46,560 bases of DNA from Sheuella sp. (GTDB taxonomy: Bacteria > Pseudomonadota > Gammaproteobacteria > Burkholderiales > Burkholderiaceae_B): positions 1 through 46,560 of the forward strand of contig JAUSCY010000081.1 of the NCBI GenBank assembly GCA_030650995.1. Reading direction: 5' to 3'. Within the stretch, counting starts at the first letter, position 1, and each line of letters starts with the position of its first letter. The notes under the pieces were generated by a model that saw nothing but the letters and a program-made list of their open reading frames with translations, ran no database searches and was not told where the DNA came from. The position numbers and the translations under genes were made by a program. Positions 8,684 through 15,807 of the stretch are shown here, one piece after another.

Positions 8684-9286
8684 ATGATGAATAGAAACAG
8701 CACTGCAAATCTCCGAAAAGACTCCAGATTGCTTGGCACTACGCTGCTCAAGCTTGCTCTTCCACGCATCGTGCTGCGGCTCGCCGTTGTGGCGGCAGTC
8801 TTGCTCTCCTGGTACTGGTTGTGCAGTTTTACGCTTAAAAAAGGCGCTACCGTCAAATACAGCGGTTTTGAGGCCTTTGGTCCTCAGGTCGTTGATTTCC
8901 TCACACGCATTAATCCTTACATCTGGTGGGTCGTTGTCCTGATAATCTCGCTTTGTGTCATTGCCGCTATTCGAGGCTGGATCCATCAAAGCCTCGCTCG
9001 CGGCCGAGCCTCACTGATCCCGCTGGGTGTATTCAGAGACTTATGCACCCAACTCAGCCCGGAAACCCTTGACGTGCTGCGCTGGGTCTGGAAAGATCCC
9101 TCACAACCCGTCACAATAGGAAACCTGCAGGCGACTCTTAAACAGATACGCAGTGGCAGAGTTAGAAAAATGGCACTTGCCCGTGCCCAGCAAGCTGAGC
9201 TTGAACTCGCCCTCAACGCAGAGTCTGACACACAATCAGCCCCAGCGAACTCTTCTGGCTATCGCGAACCCACTATGATGGCTTAA
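8684..9286 (+). CDS. inner-membrane protein of unknown function
   Basis: A 200-residue protein with two clear membrane segments: about residues 28-50 (IVLRLAVVAAVLLSWYWLCS) and 82-101 (VVVLIISLCVIAAI). A charged cytosolic C-terminal half follows, including LSPETLDVLRWVWKDPSQPV, an amphipathic region with basic residues (LKQIRSGRVRKMALARAQQ). I do not recognise the family. It diverges from rpoN with only 16 bp between start codons, so its promoter must lie inside the 5' end of rpoN, or the reverse. ATG codons at 8684 and 8687 are both usable. The 358-bp spacer to leuA that follows holds the leuA leader. Confidence 0.75.
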   Translation: MMNRNSTANLRKDSRLLGTTLLKLALPRIVLRLAVVAAVLLSWYWLCSFTLKKGATVKYSGFEAFGPQVVDFLTRINPYIWWVVVLIISLCVIAAIRGWIHQSLARGRASLIPLGVFRDLCTQLSPETLDVLRWVWKDPSQPVTIGNLQATLKQIRSGRVRKMALARAQQAELELALNAESDTQSAPANSSGYREPTMMA

Positions 9287-9329
9287 TTATTACTTGCGTT
9301 CAGCGCAAAAATATGTTTGACTAGAACCT

Positions 9330-9497
9330 ATGAAAAGCATCGCTGCAGCATTTGTCTGCACCTCTCCCAGCAACGCCACCGCCTCAGGTTGCGATCTGGT
9401 TGCGCGCGGCGACCGTTTTTCTGTTGATTTTGCCCCTGCTTCTGCTGCAAGCCTGAGCCTGCTATCGCTACTACTAGCGATCGGTTGCCGGGCCTAG
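9330..9497 (+). CDS. putative leucine-rich leader peptide of leuA
   Basis: A 55-codon frame from ATG 9330 to TAG 9495-9497, 148 bp before leuA. Codons 42-49 read Leu-Ser-Leu-Leu-Ser-Leu-Leu-Leu; four of the six Leu codons are CTA, usually a rarely used codon. Such a run just before a stop codon and a strong hairpin is what leader peptides of amino-acid biosynthesis operons show: scarcity of charged tRNA-Leu stalls the ribosome and alters downstream RNA folding. No clear Shine-Dalgarno precedes the ATG, and the frame is longer than enterobacterial leuL (28 codons). The regulatory role is inferred from position, codon content and structure, not from homology. Confidence 0.55.
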   Translation: MKSIAAAFVCTSPSNATASGCDLVARGDRFSVDFAPASAASLSLLSLLLAIGCRA

Positions 9498-9590
9498 TGC
9501 CCGTGGCTGTCCGGCAACCATTCGCCACTCGGTTTATCCCCCCTCCTGATTATCTGTCCTGACACCTGTCAGACGTTGGCCAAAACCAAC
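9464..9590 (+). promoter_or_regulatory. candidate leuA attenuator or translational switch (serial hairpins)
   Basis: Four stems can be read directly. (A) ATCGCTA/TAGCGAT, 9464-9470 with 9475-9481, lies in the Leu codons. (B) GGTTGCCGG/CCGGCAACC, 9483-9491 with 9511-9519, is a perfect 9-bp stem over the leader stop codon. (C) CTGACA/TGTCAG, 9559-9564 with 9567-9572. (D) GTTGG/CCAAC, 9575-9579 with 9586-9590, lies next to the GGGGA ribosome-binding site of the following short frame. GGTTGC also occurs at 9388 and 9398, so the 3' arm of B has competing partners, and GGCAAC (9513-9518) can pair with GTTGGCC (9575-9581) with one bulged base, which would exclude both B and D. No U-run follows any stem, so a switch on translation or Rho is likelier than intrinsic termination. 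Confidence 0.5.
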
Positions 9591-9601
9591 CGGGGATCAC
9601 C

Positions 9602-9649
9602 ATGATTCAACCTATTTGCGATGCCAAGAACTACATCCGAGATAAATGA
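9602..9649 (+). CDS. 15-codon frame overlapping the leuA start (possible coupling peptide)
   Basis: ATG at 9602 is preceded at good spacing by GGGGA (9592-9596). The frame encodes [15 protein letters not shown] and ends with TGA at 9647-9649, overlapping the ATGATG start of leuA (9646-9651). leuA itself has no obvious Shine-Dalgarno, so ribosomes finishing this frame could re-initiate on leuA. Whether the peptide is made is unknown; the overlap geometry and strong ribosome-binding site are the only evidence. Confidence 0.4.
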   Translation: MIQPICDAKNYIRDK

Positions 9650-11322
9650 TGCTTAAAAATCCTGCTACCAAATACATTCCCTTCAAGCCTTTCGAGCGCG
9701 ACTTTGCCGAGCGAACCTGGCCAAGCAAGCGTATCACCCATCCCCCAATCTGGATGAGTACCGATTTGCGTGATGGCAATCAATCCCTGATCGAACCCAT
9801 GAGCGTTGAGCGCAAGCTCCGTTTCTTTGACATGCTGATCAAGATCGGTTTCAAGGAAATAGAGGTTGGTTTTCCTTCTGCTTCACAAACCGACTTTGAT
9901 TTCGTGCGCGCTCTCGTTGATGAAAATCGCATCCCTGACGACGTCACCATCATCGCCCTCACCCAGGCCAGGCCCGAACTGATTGAACGCACTGTAGAGG
10001 CCGCAGCAGGCGCCAAACAGGCAATGATTCACCTCTACAACGCTTGCGCTCCTGGATTTCGACGCATTGTATTCAACATGAACCGCGCCGAAGTCAAGCA
10101 AGTCGCAATTGAAGGCACCCGGTGCGTGATGGCGTGCATGGCTAAACACCCTGAAACCAACTGGTTTTACGAGTATTCACCAGAGGTCTTCAGCACCACC
10201 GAGCCAGATTTTGCGCTTGAGGTCTGCAATGCCGTGACCGAGGTCTGGAAACCGACGCCCCAGAAAAAGATTATTTACAACTTGCCAGCCACGATTGAGG
10301 CGACAACACCAAACATGTATGCCGACCAGATCGAGTACATGCACAACAACCTCAACAAACGAGACAGCATCATTATCAGCCTGCATCCGCACAATGATCG
10401 CGGCACGGCTGTTGCTGCCGCCGAGCTTGGTGTGATGGCGGGCGGTGACCGCGTCGAAGGCTGCCTCTTTGGCAACGGTGAGCGCACAGGCAACGTTGAT
10501 CTCGTCACCCTCGCACTGAACCTCTATACACAGGGTATACACCCCGGCCTGGACTTCTCCGATATCGATGAAGTCCGCCGCTGTGTTGAGGACTGCAATC
10601 AGTTGCCTGTCCACCCGCGACACCCGTATGCAGGAGACTTGGTCTTTACCGCCTTTTCCGGCTCACATCAGGATGCGATTAAAAAAGGCTTTGCTGTTCA
10701 ACAGCCCGATGCGATCTGGGAAGTTCCTTACTTGCCAATCGATCCTGCGGACCTTGGCCGCAGCTACGATGCCGTCATTCGCGTCAACAGCCAGTCTGGC
10801 AAAGGTGGCGTTTCTTATCTGCTCGAACAGGAGCACGGACTCGCCCTGCCACGTCGCCTGCAAATCGAATTCAGTCGCGCCATCCAGCGCGTAACTGACG
10901 AGACAGGAAGCGAAGTCACAGCCAGTGCTGTGTTCGAGATTTTCAGCAAGGAATATCTCGCACAAAACTCTCCCTGGACATTGATCAAGCATCGCATCAC
11001 AGGTGATCCGAGCGCAGCGGAAGGCAAACATTTCACGATTGAAGCCGAGTTTGATGTAGGTGGAGAACGCCGCACACTGACGGGCTCGGGTGACGGCGCT
11101 ATATCTGCGTTTGTTGATTGCCTGAGCATCCCTGTGCGCGTGATGGACTATCACGAGCATGCGATTGGCACAGGTACCGGCACACGCGCAGCCTGCTATG
11201 TCGAGGCACGCATCGCAGATGCGCCAACAGGCTTTGGCGTCGGAATTGACAAAGACATTGTTACCGCCTCATTCAAGGCCGTACTCAGTGCGCTCAACCG
11301 GCACTTGCAAGAAGCCATTTAA
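9646..11322 (+). CDS. leuA: 2-isopropylmalate synthase
   Basis: Catalyses the first committed step of leucine synthesis: 2-ketoisovalerate plus acetyl-CoA to 2-isopropylmalate. The 558-residue protein is the long, yeast/actinobacterial-like form (LeuA2), recognised by [17 protein letters not shown] near the N-terminus. Catalytic TIM-barrel motifs are visible: [11 protein letters not shown], with the metal-binding Asp and catalytic Arg, near residue 45, and [18 protein letters not shown] near 245 for the metal-binding His pair, followed by [16 protein letters not shown]. The C-terminal regulatory domain begins near residue 440 and ends with the [13 protein letters not shown] and [13 protein letters not shown] blocks that form the leucine-binding feedback fold. 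ATG codons at 9646 and 9649 are both possible. The decarboxylase gene follows after 13 bp. Confidence 0.96.
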   Translation: MMLKNPATKYIPFKPFERDFAERTWPSKRITHPPIWMSTDLRDGNQSLIEPMSVERKLRFFDMLIKIGFKEIEVGFPSASQTDFDFVRALVDENRIPDDVTIIALTQARPELIERTVEAAAGAKQAMIHLYNACAPGFRRIVFNMNRAEVKQVAIEGTRCVMACMAKHPETNWFYEYSPEVFSTTEPDFALEVCNAVTEVWKPTPQKKIIYNLPATIEATTPNMYADQIEYMHNNLNKRDSIIISLHPHNDRGTAVAAAELGVMAGGDRVEGCLFGNGERTGNVDLVTLALNLYTQGIHPGLDFSDIDEVRRCVEDCNQLPVHPRHPYAGDLVFTAFSGSHQDAIKKGFAVQQPDAIWEVPYLPIDPADLGRSYDAVIRVNSQSGKGGVSYLLEQEHGLALPRRLQIEFSRAIQRVTDETGSEVTASAVFEIFSKEYLAQNSPWTLIKHRITGDPSAAEGKHFTIEAEFDVGGERRTLTGSGDGAISAFVDCLSIPVRVMDYHEHAIGTGTGTRAACYVEARIADAPTGFGVGIDKDIVTASFKAVLSALNRHLQEAI

Positions 11323-11335
11323 CCCGGACACTCCC

Positions 11336-13000
11336 ATGCCAAACAAAACACAAAAAGTTAAGATCAGCGACTACCTGATTGAAAAAATTCAGGCCGCGTC
11401 TGCCGATCATGTGTTTGGCGTGCCGGGCGACTTTATTATTTCCTGGATGTCACAGGTCGAGAAGAGCAGTCTTCGACTGATCACTACATCCGATGAGCAA
11501 GGCGCAGGCTTCGCAGCAGACAGCTATGCGCGGTTGCGCGGTTTTGGCGTGGTTGCTGTGACCTATGGCGTAGGCGGGCTAAAGCTCGCTAACTCTACCG
11601 CACAAGCCTATGCAGAGGAGTCGCCCGTTCTGGTAATCAGTGGTGCTCCCGGTGTGAAAGAACGTCATTTACATCCCATGCTGCACCACAAGGTCAAAGC
11701 TTATGACTCACAACTGCGGGTTTTTCAAGAGCTCACCTGCGCGCAAGCCACACTGACGGATCCAAACACTGCGTGTAGTGAAATAGATCGTGTCATTAAT
11801 ACAATTATCAAATCAAATCGCCCTGGATACATAGAATTACCACGGGATATCGAGGGGCTCGAGGTTGACCGCCCCGCCCCCGTAAAGCACACACAGAATA
11901 TCGGTGAGACGCATACCGATGAGGCTGCACTGGAAGAGCTGTTGTCGGACACAACAAAACTACTTCACAAAGCAAAAAAACCCATCATCGTATTAGGAAT
12001 ACAACTGGTCCGTTTCGGACTGGTCGAACCAATCATCAGGATGGCTGAGCGTCTGAACATCCCGATGGCTACCACCACGCTTTCAAAATCGGCCATCAGT
12101 GAAATGCATCCGAATTTTATTGGCGTGTATGCCGGACGCATGAGCAATCAATTAGTGTCTGATACGGTTGAAAACAGCGACTGCGTCATGATGCTGGGTG
12201 TTTTGATGTCGGACATGGATATGGGTATCTATACAGCGCATATTGATCCGAAAAAGATCTTGCATGTGACCCGCGAGCGCCTGGCAATTGGCAGACATCT
12301 CTTTGAACACATCCAGTCACACGACTTTATCGATCAGCTGACCAAGATCGAGCTTTCTCCTAAAGAAGCAGGGGCATTCATACCTTTTTCTGCAATGAAA
12401 AAACCTTTTGCTGGCAAGGATGCTGACAAAATCACCAATGCCACCTTGTTTGCACGACTCGGAGAGTGCCTTGATGAATCATGCGCTGTCATTGCCGATC
12501 CGGGCGATGCGTTATTTGGTGGTATCGACCTGCCCATCAAAAGCAGCATCAATTTTATTTCCAGCGCTTTTTACGCCTCGCTTGGATTTGCCGTTCCGGC
12601 AGCGATCGGAGCAAGCTTCGCCGACCCTTCCCTGAGACCCATTGTTCTGGTTGGAGATGGTGCTTTTCAGATGACCGGCATGGAGATTTCTGTTGCTGTC
12701 CGGTATGGTTTGAATCCGATCATCATCGTGCTGAACAATGATGGGTATCTGACTGAGCGATTGATTCTCGAAGGTCAATACAATGACATCACGCCATGGA
12801 ACTACGCGGGCATCACGACCATGCTCAATGCAGGCTACTCAGCAAAAATCACTACCAACAAGCAGTTCACTGAGGAGCTTCTGGCAGCAAAAAATCGAAC
12901 TGAATGCTTTACCTTGCTGGAAGTCATTCTGGATCGGCTAGATTGCTCAGACGCACTTAAACGACTTGGCGAACAGTTAAACAAGATCGTCAAAAACTAA
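11336..13000 (+). CDS. thiamine-diphosphate-dependent 2-oxoacid decarboxylase
   Basis: A 554-residue member of the pyruvate/indolepyruvate/phenylpyruvate decarboxylase family, which converts 2-oxo acids to aldehydes plus CO2. The family's catalytic residues are all recognisable: D32 in FGVPGDF, E54 in SDEQGAGFAADSYARL (cofactor activation), the His pair H117-H118 in PMLHHKV, the ThDP/Mg motif G440-D-G to N467-N468, and E474 in NNDGYLTE. YNDITPWNY near residue 482 matches keto-acid decarboxylases rather than acetolactate synthases. The start at 11336 gives a normal N-terminus; an in-frame extension to 11159 lies inside leuA and is rejected. Substrate cannot be read from sequence. The close spacing after leuA suggests a link to branched-chain or aromatic oxo acids. 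Confidence 0.85.
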   Translation: MPNKTQKVKISDYLIEKIQAASADHVFGVPGDFIISWMSQVEKSSLRLITTSDEQGAGFAADSYARLRGFGVVAVTYGVGGLKLANSTAQAYAEESPVLVISGAPGVKERHLHPMLHHKVKAYDSQLRVFQELTCAQATLTDPNTACSEIDRVINTIIKSNRPGYIELPRDIEGLEVDRPAPVKHTQNIGETHTDEAALEELLSDTTKLLHKAKKPIIVLGIQLVRFGLVEPIIRMAERLNIPMATTTLSKSAISEMHPNFIGVYAGRMSNQLVSDTVENSDCVMMLGVLMSDMDMGIYTAHIDPKKILHVTRERLAIGRHLFEHIQSHDFIDQLTKIELSPKEAGAFIPFSAMKKPFAGKDADKITNATLFARLGECLDESCAVIADPGDALFGGIDLPIKSSINFISSAFYASLGFAVPAAIGASFADPSLRPIVLVGDGAFQMTGMEISVAVRYGLNPIIIVLNNDGYLTERLILEGQYNDITPWNYAGITTMLNAGYSAKITTNKQFTEELLAAKNRTECFTLLEVILDRLDCSDALKRLGEQLNKIVKN

Positions 13001-13021
13001 AACTGCTATCACTGGATTGGC

Positions 13022-13801
13022 TCAATAGGGCAAACCCAGTCCAGCCAATTCGTCTTCTTCAAACCCCGCTGCCCTGCGGGCATCTAGATTGAATGGCCCT
13101 TTCAGAACAGGCGCCTGATAACGCTTAGCCAGCTCGGTAAAAGTTTTAACAGGATCGGCGCCGTGCTGTGCGCACAGCCAGCGATACCAGTAATTTCCAA
13201 TCGCAACGTGACCGATTTCATCGCGCAAAATGATATCGATGATCGCGGCACCCTGTGGATCGCCACCACTTGCAAGCTTGTGACGCACTTGCGGAGAAGC
13301 GTCCAGGCCGCGTGCTTCAAGCGTGCGAGGTACCAGCGCCATCCGTGCAAGCACATCTGCCTGCGTGCGCTCGGCCATCTCCCACAGACCATCATGCGCT
13401 GGAAAATCTCCGTAATGAAAGCCCAGAGACTGCAGGTGTTTATTCAGTAAATCAAAATGCAAAGACTCTTCGCGGGCAACGCTGACCCACTCACGATAAA
13501 AAGCCTCAGGCATATTTGGAAAGCGCCAGACAACATCCAGCGCAAGATTAATCGCATTAAATTCAATATGCGCCAACGCATGGATGAGTGCCGCGCGGCC
13601 TTCGAGGGTATGAACGCTGCGTGTGCGCAAGCCTGCTGGACCTACCCACTGCAGTGCAGGCCTGCCGGGAATCCCTTGACGGGGCGGGATGATTTTTTGT
13701 GTATCGAGCACCAGATCATCCGTCATCTGCATCAATAAATCAGCTTTTCCCTGCCAATCGTTCAGGGTTAGTGCGGCGAGGGCGGCTTGTCTGAGTTCCA
13801 T
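13022..13801 (-). CDS. DUF455 family ferritin-like protein
   Basis: A 259-residue protein of the DUF455 family, a four-helix ferritin-like fold. Potential di-iron ligands are visible in LAHIEFNAINLALD, VSVAREESLHFDLLN and ILRDEIGHVAIGNYWYRWL, the ExxH-type pairs expected for a carboxylate-bridged centre. The N-terminal GIPGRPALQWVGP block is also family-typical. The biological role is not established. It converges with the decarboxylase gene 21 bp away and diverges from the DUF3429 gene; no operon partner is apparent. Confidence 0.88.
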   Translation of the reverse strand: MELRQAALAALTLNDWQGKADLLMQMTDDLVLDTQKIIPPRQGIPGRPALQWVGPAGLRTRSVHTLEGRAALIHALAHIEFNAINLALDVVWRFPNMPEAFYREWVSVAREESLHFDLLNKHLQSLGFHYGDFPAHDGLWEMAERTQADVLARMALVPRTLEARGLDASPQVRHKLASGGDPQGAAIIDIILRDEIGHVAIGNYWYRWLCAQHGADPVKTFTELAKRYQAPVLKGPFNLDARRAAGFEEDELAGLGLPY

Positions 13802-13862
13802 ACCGATATCTTAAGGGATAGTTGTCTTTTACTTGTCTTGCGGTCTTGGTATGATCTTTCTC

Positions 13863-14378
13863 ATGTCTGATCTACTGAATGCCGCAAAAGACCCGAATAC
13901 CCGTATCGGGCAATTACCCTCACGGATTCCGCTGAGCGCACTCATCCCCGGCCTGCTGGGTTTACTGCCCTTTTGGGGTCTTGCGCTGGCGACCGTCATC
14001 GATACCGGCTTTGAGCCCGTAATGGCCATCGTTGCACTCATCATGTATGGCGCGTTAATTCTGAGCTTTGTTGGTGCGTTGTGGTGGGGGATGGCTGTTC
14101 ACGCCACGCCAGGTTCGCAGCGCAACACCATGTTTATCTGGAGCGTCATCCCTGCCTTGATTGGCTGGTTTGCAACACTGGCAACGACCGATGTCGGTTT
14201 GCGTATGCTCATGGCTGGACTGGCGCTGCAGTGGTTGCTCGACAGCATGTTGCAGCGCAAATCACCTGATCTGATGCCTGTCTGGGTGTTCCGACTCAGA
14301 ACCATGCTGACAGGTGGCGCGGTGAGCGCGCTGGGGTTTGCGTGGTGGCAACTGACTAGCGGTGGGGCCCCAGCCTAG
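13863..14378 (+). CDS. DUF3429 family membrane protein
   Basis: A 171-residue protein with about five hydrophobic segments, including LSALIPGLLGLLPFWGLALA, AIVALIMYGALILSFVGALW, NTMFIWSVIPALIGWFATLA, VGLRMLMAGLALQWLLDSML and the C-terminal LTGGAVSALGFAWWQL. The GALILSFVGALWWGMA block is characteristic of DUF3429. Function is unknown for the family. The start is put at ATG 13863 (MSDLLNAAK), avoiding ten atypical residues from an upstream in-frame start at 13833. TATGAT at 13850-13855 could be its -10 box. Confidence 0.8.
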   Translation: MSDLLNAAKDPNTRIGQLPSRIPLSALIPGLLGLLPFWGLALATVIDTGFEPVMAIVALIMYGALILSFVGALWWGMAVHATPGSQRNTMFIWSVIPALIGWFATLATTDVGLRMLMAGLALQWLLDSMLQRKSPDLMPVWVFRLRTMLTGGAVSALGFAWWQLTSGGAPA

Positions 14379-14399
14379 TCCTTGACTGTTTGCTCACAT

Positions 14400-14423
14400 G
14401 GTCTGGATGTAACGATCCAGACC
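14400..14423. terminator. 9-bp hairpin between convergent genes
   Basis: GGTCTGGAT (14400-14408) and ATCCAGACC (14415-14423) form a perfect stem with a 6-base loop in the 58-bp gap between the converging DUF3429 and SET genes. The position fits a shared bidirectional terminator or RNA-end stabiliser. Neither strand has a T-run immediately after the stem, so it is not a textbook intrinsic terminator. Confidence 0.45.
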
Positions 14424-14436
14424 GCATATTCAACAC

Positions 14437-14940
14437 TCAGTCTTGCTTTTTTACTTTCTTTTTAGCAGACTTTTTCTTCGGCACAGCGAGCATCGTGCCA
14501 CGGCAAGAAGGTGCACCGCAGCGGCAAAGATATTGCGCTTTGAGTGACTTAGTTAGCTTTTCATCATCAATGACCAGACCATAGTCATAGTTGAGCTCTT
14601 CGCCACGCTTGATATCGCGTTTGGCCATGATGTGGACACGCTTGCCGCCCTTGCCTTCAGAACTTTCACAATTTGGTTCGCAGGAATGATTGATCCAGCG
14701 CGCATCATTGCCTTCATCGTTACCATCAATCACTTTGCCTGAGCTGATTGAAAAGAAAAAGGTGTGAAACGGATCATCCGGATTGGTGGGATGTCGACGA
14801 TCCGCTTCTTTAGCGCTGATCGTTTTGCCACCGTACTCAATGATTTTGGTTCCCGCCGCAATAGCTCTGGCTGCAAACACACCATTGCCATGCACTGCGG
14901 AGTTGCGAACGACGTGCCAGGGCTTTTCAATTGTTGTCAT
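14437..14940 (-). CDS. SET-domain protein lysine methyltransferase
   Basis: A 167-residue stand-alone SET domain, predicted to move a methyl group from S-adenosylmethionine to lysine side chains of a protein. Motifs in order: GNGVFAARAIAAGTKIIEY (residues 18-36, cofactor-binding start of the fold), RWINHSCEPNC (81-91, pseudoknot), GEELNYDY (113-120, catalytic Tyr region), and a post-SET-like cysteine cluster with C139, C141 and C146 that, with C91, could bind zinc. The last 13 residues are almost all Lys (KKKSAKKKVKKQ). It is the third gene of a minus-strand run after topB and panB, 18 bp behind panB. The substrate is unknown; lysine-rich tails, including its own and that of TopB, are candidates. 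Confidence 0.88.
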   Translation of the reverse strand: MTTIEKPWHVVRNSAVHGNGVFAARAIAAGTKIIEYGGKTISAKEADRRHPTNPDDPFHTFFFSISSGKVIDGNDEGNDARWINHSCEPNCESSEGKGGKRVHIMAKRDIKRGEELNYDYGLVIDDEKLTKSLKAQYLCRCGAPSCRGTMLAVPKKKSAKKKVKKQD

Positions 14941-14958
14941 GAATTTGAATCTTTTGGA

Positions 14959-15780
14959 TCAGGTGCGTTTCACACCAAAACAATGCTGCGCTTCCGGGAA
15001 CTTACCAGCACGCACCTCATCAGCGTAGCGCTGAACGGCCTGGCGCATGACGCCCTCCATATCCGCGTACCGCTTTACAAATTTGGGTACGCGCTCACCA
15101 CTCAAACCTAGCATGTCTTCCGTGACAAGGATTTGACCATCGCAGGAAACAGAGGCCCCAATTCCAATCGTTGGAATCGAAACCTTTTCGGTGATCTCTG
15201 CGCCTAAAGACTCGGCAACACCTTCAAGGACCACGCCAAAGGCACCGGCCTGCTCCAGAGCCTGAGCATCCGCGAGAATACTGGCCGCTGCCTCAGGGGT
15301 GAGGCCTTGGGCGAGATAGCCGCCCATCGTATTGACATACTGCGGCATCAGTCCAACATGCGCGAGCACGGGAATGCCGCGACGCACAAGATACTCCACG
15401 GTCTCGGCCATCACGGCACCGCCTTCAAGCTTGACCGCGTCAGCACCCTGACCGACCAGATACGCAGCACTGCGAAACGCCTGGGAAACCGATTCCTGGT
15501 AGCTGCCAAAAGGCATATCAGCCACGACACAGGCGTGCTGAGTACCGCGCACGACGGCTGCGGTGTGCTGCCCTGTCTGTTCAAGCGTAAATGACAATGT
15601 ATTAGGCAAGCCGTAAGCAACCATTGCCGTTGAATCGCCGATCAGTATGAAATCCAGATAATCATCAATGATGCGTGCGGTCGATACGTTGTGCGCGGTC
15701 AGTGCAACGATCTTGCGCTGACCTTTACAAGCACGTAACTGAGGAACCGTGACGCGTTTAATTTCTGCATGCGTGCTCAT
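14959..15780 (-). CDS. panB: 3-methyl-2-oxobutanoate hydroxymethyltransferase
   Basis: PanB makes ketopantoate from 2-ketoisovalerate and methylene-tetrahydrofolate, the first step of pantothenate (vitamin B5/CoA) synthesis, and shares 2-ketoisovalerate with LeuA. The 273-residue length is normal. Conserved blocks include IVALTAHNVSTARIID, FILIGDST (Mg-binding Asp), VVADMPFGSY, DAVKLEGG, LAHVGLMPQ and VVLEGVAESLGAEITEKVSI with the catalytic Glu, then IPTIGIGAS. The usual GDSxGMVxxG loop is GDSTAMVAYG, and the usual LTAYD is LTAHN, so the enzyme is a little divergent. panC is not adjacent. It lies 27 bp after topB and 18 bp before the SET gene. Confidence 0.93.
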   Translation of the reverse strand: MSTHAEIKRVTVPQLRACKGQRKIVALTAHNVSTARIIDDYLDFILIGDSTAMVAYGLPNTLSFTLEQTGQHTAAVVRGTQHACVVADMPFGSYQESVSQAFRSAAYLVGQGADAVKLEGGAVMAETVEYLVRRGIPVLAHVGLMPQYVNTMGGYLAQGLTPEAAASILADAQALEQAGAFGVVLEGVAESLGAEITEKVSIPTIGIGASVSCDGQILVTEDMLGLSGERVPKFVKRYADMEGVMRQAVQRYADEVRAGKFPEAQHCFGVKRT

Positions 15781-15807
15781 TTATGCCTCTGTCGTTTCAA
15801 GTGACAT

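Noticed and set aside
8668-8856. In-frame N-terminal extension of rpoN
   Set aside because: The extra 63 residues precede the canonical MSRNFLELRHGQ start and overlap the divergent gene.
8558-8989. 143-codon minus-strand frame over the rpoN start and the divergent membrane protein
   Set aside because: It conflicts with both genes, whose start regions have clear family or membrane-segment support.
9328-9528. 66-codon minus-strand frame opposite the leuA leader
   Set aside because: It shows no family features, and its position is better explained by the structured leader RNA on the plus strand.
11159-11335. In-frame N-terminal extension of the 2-oxoacid decarboxylase
   Set aside because: It lies entirely within the leuA coding sequence and has no similarity to the decarboxylase N-terminus, which begins normally at 11336.
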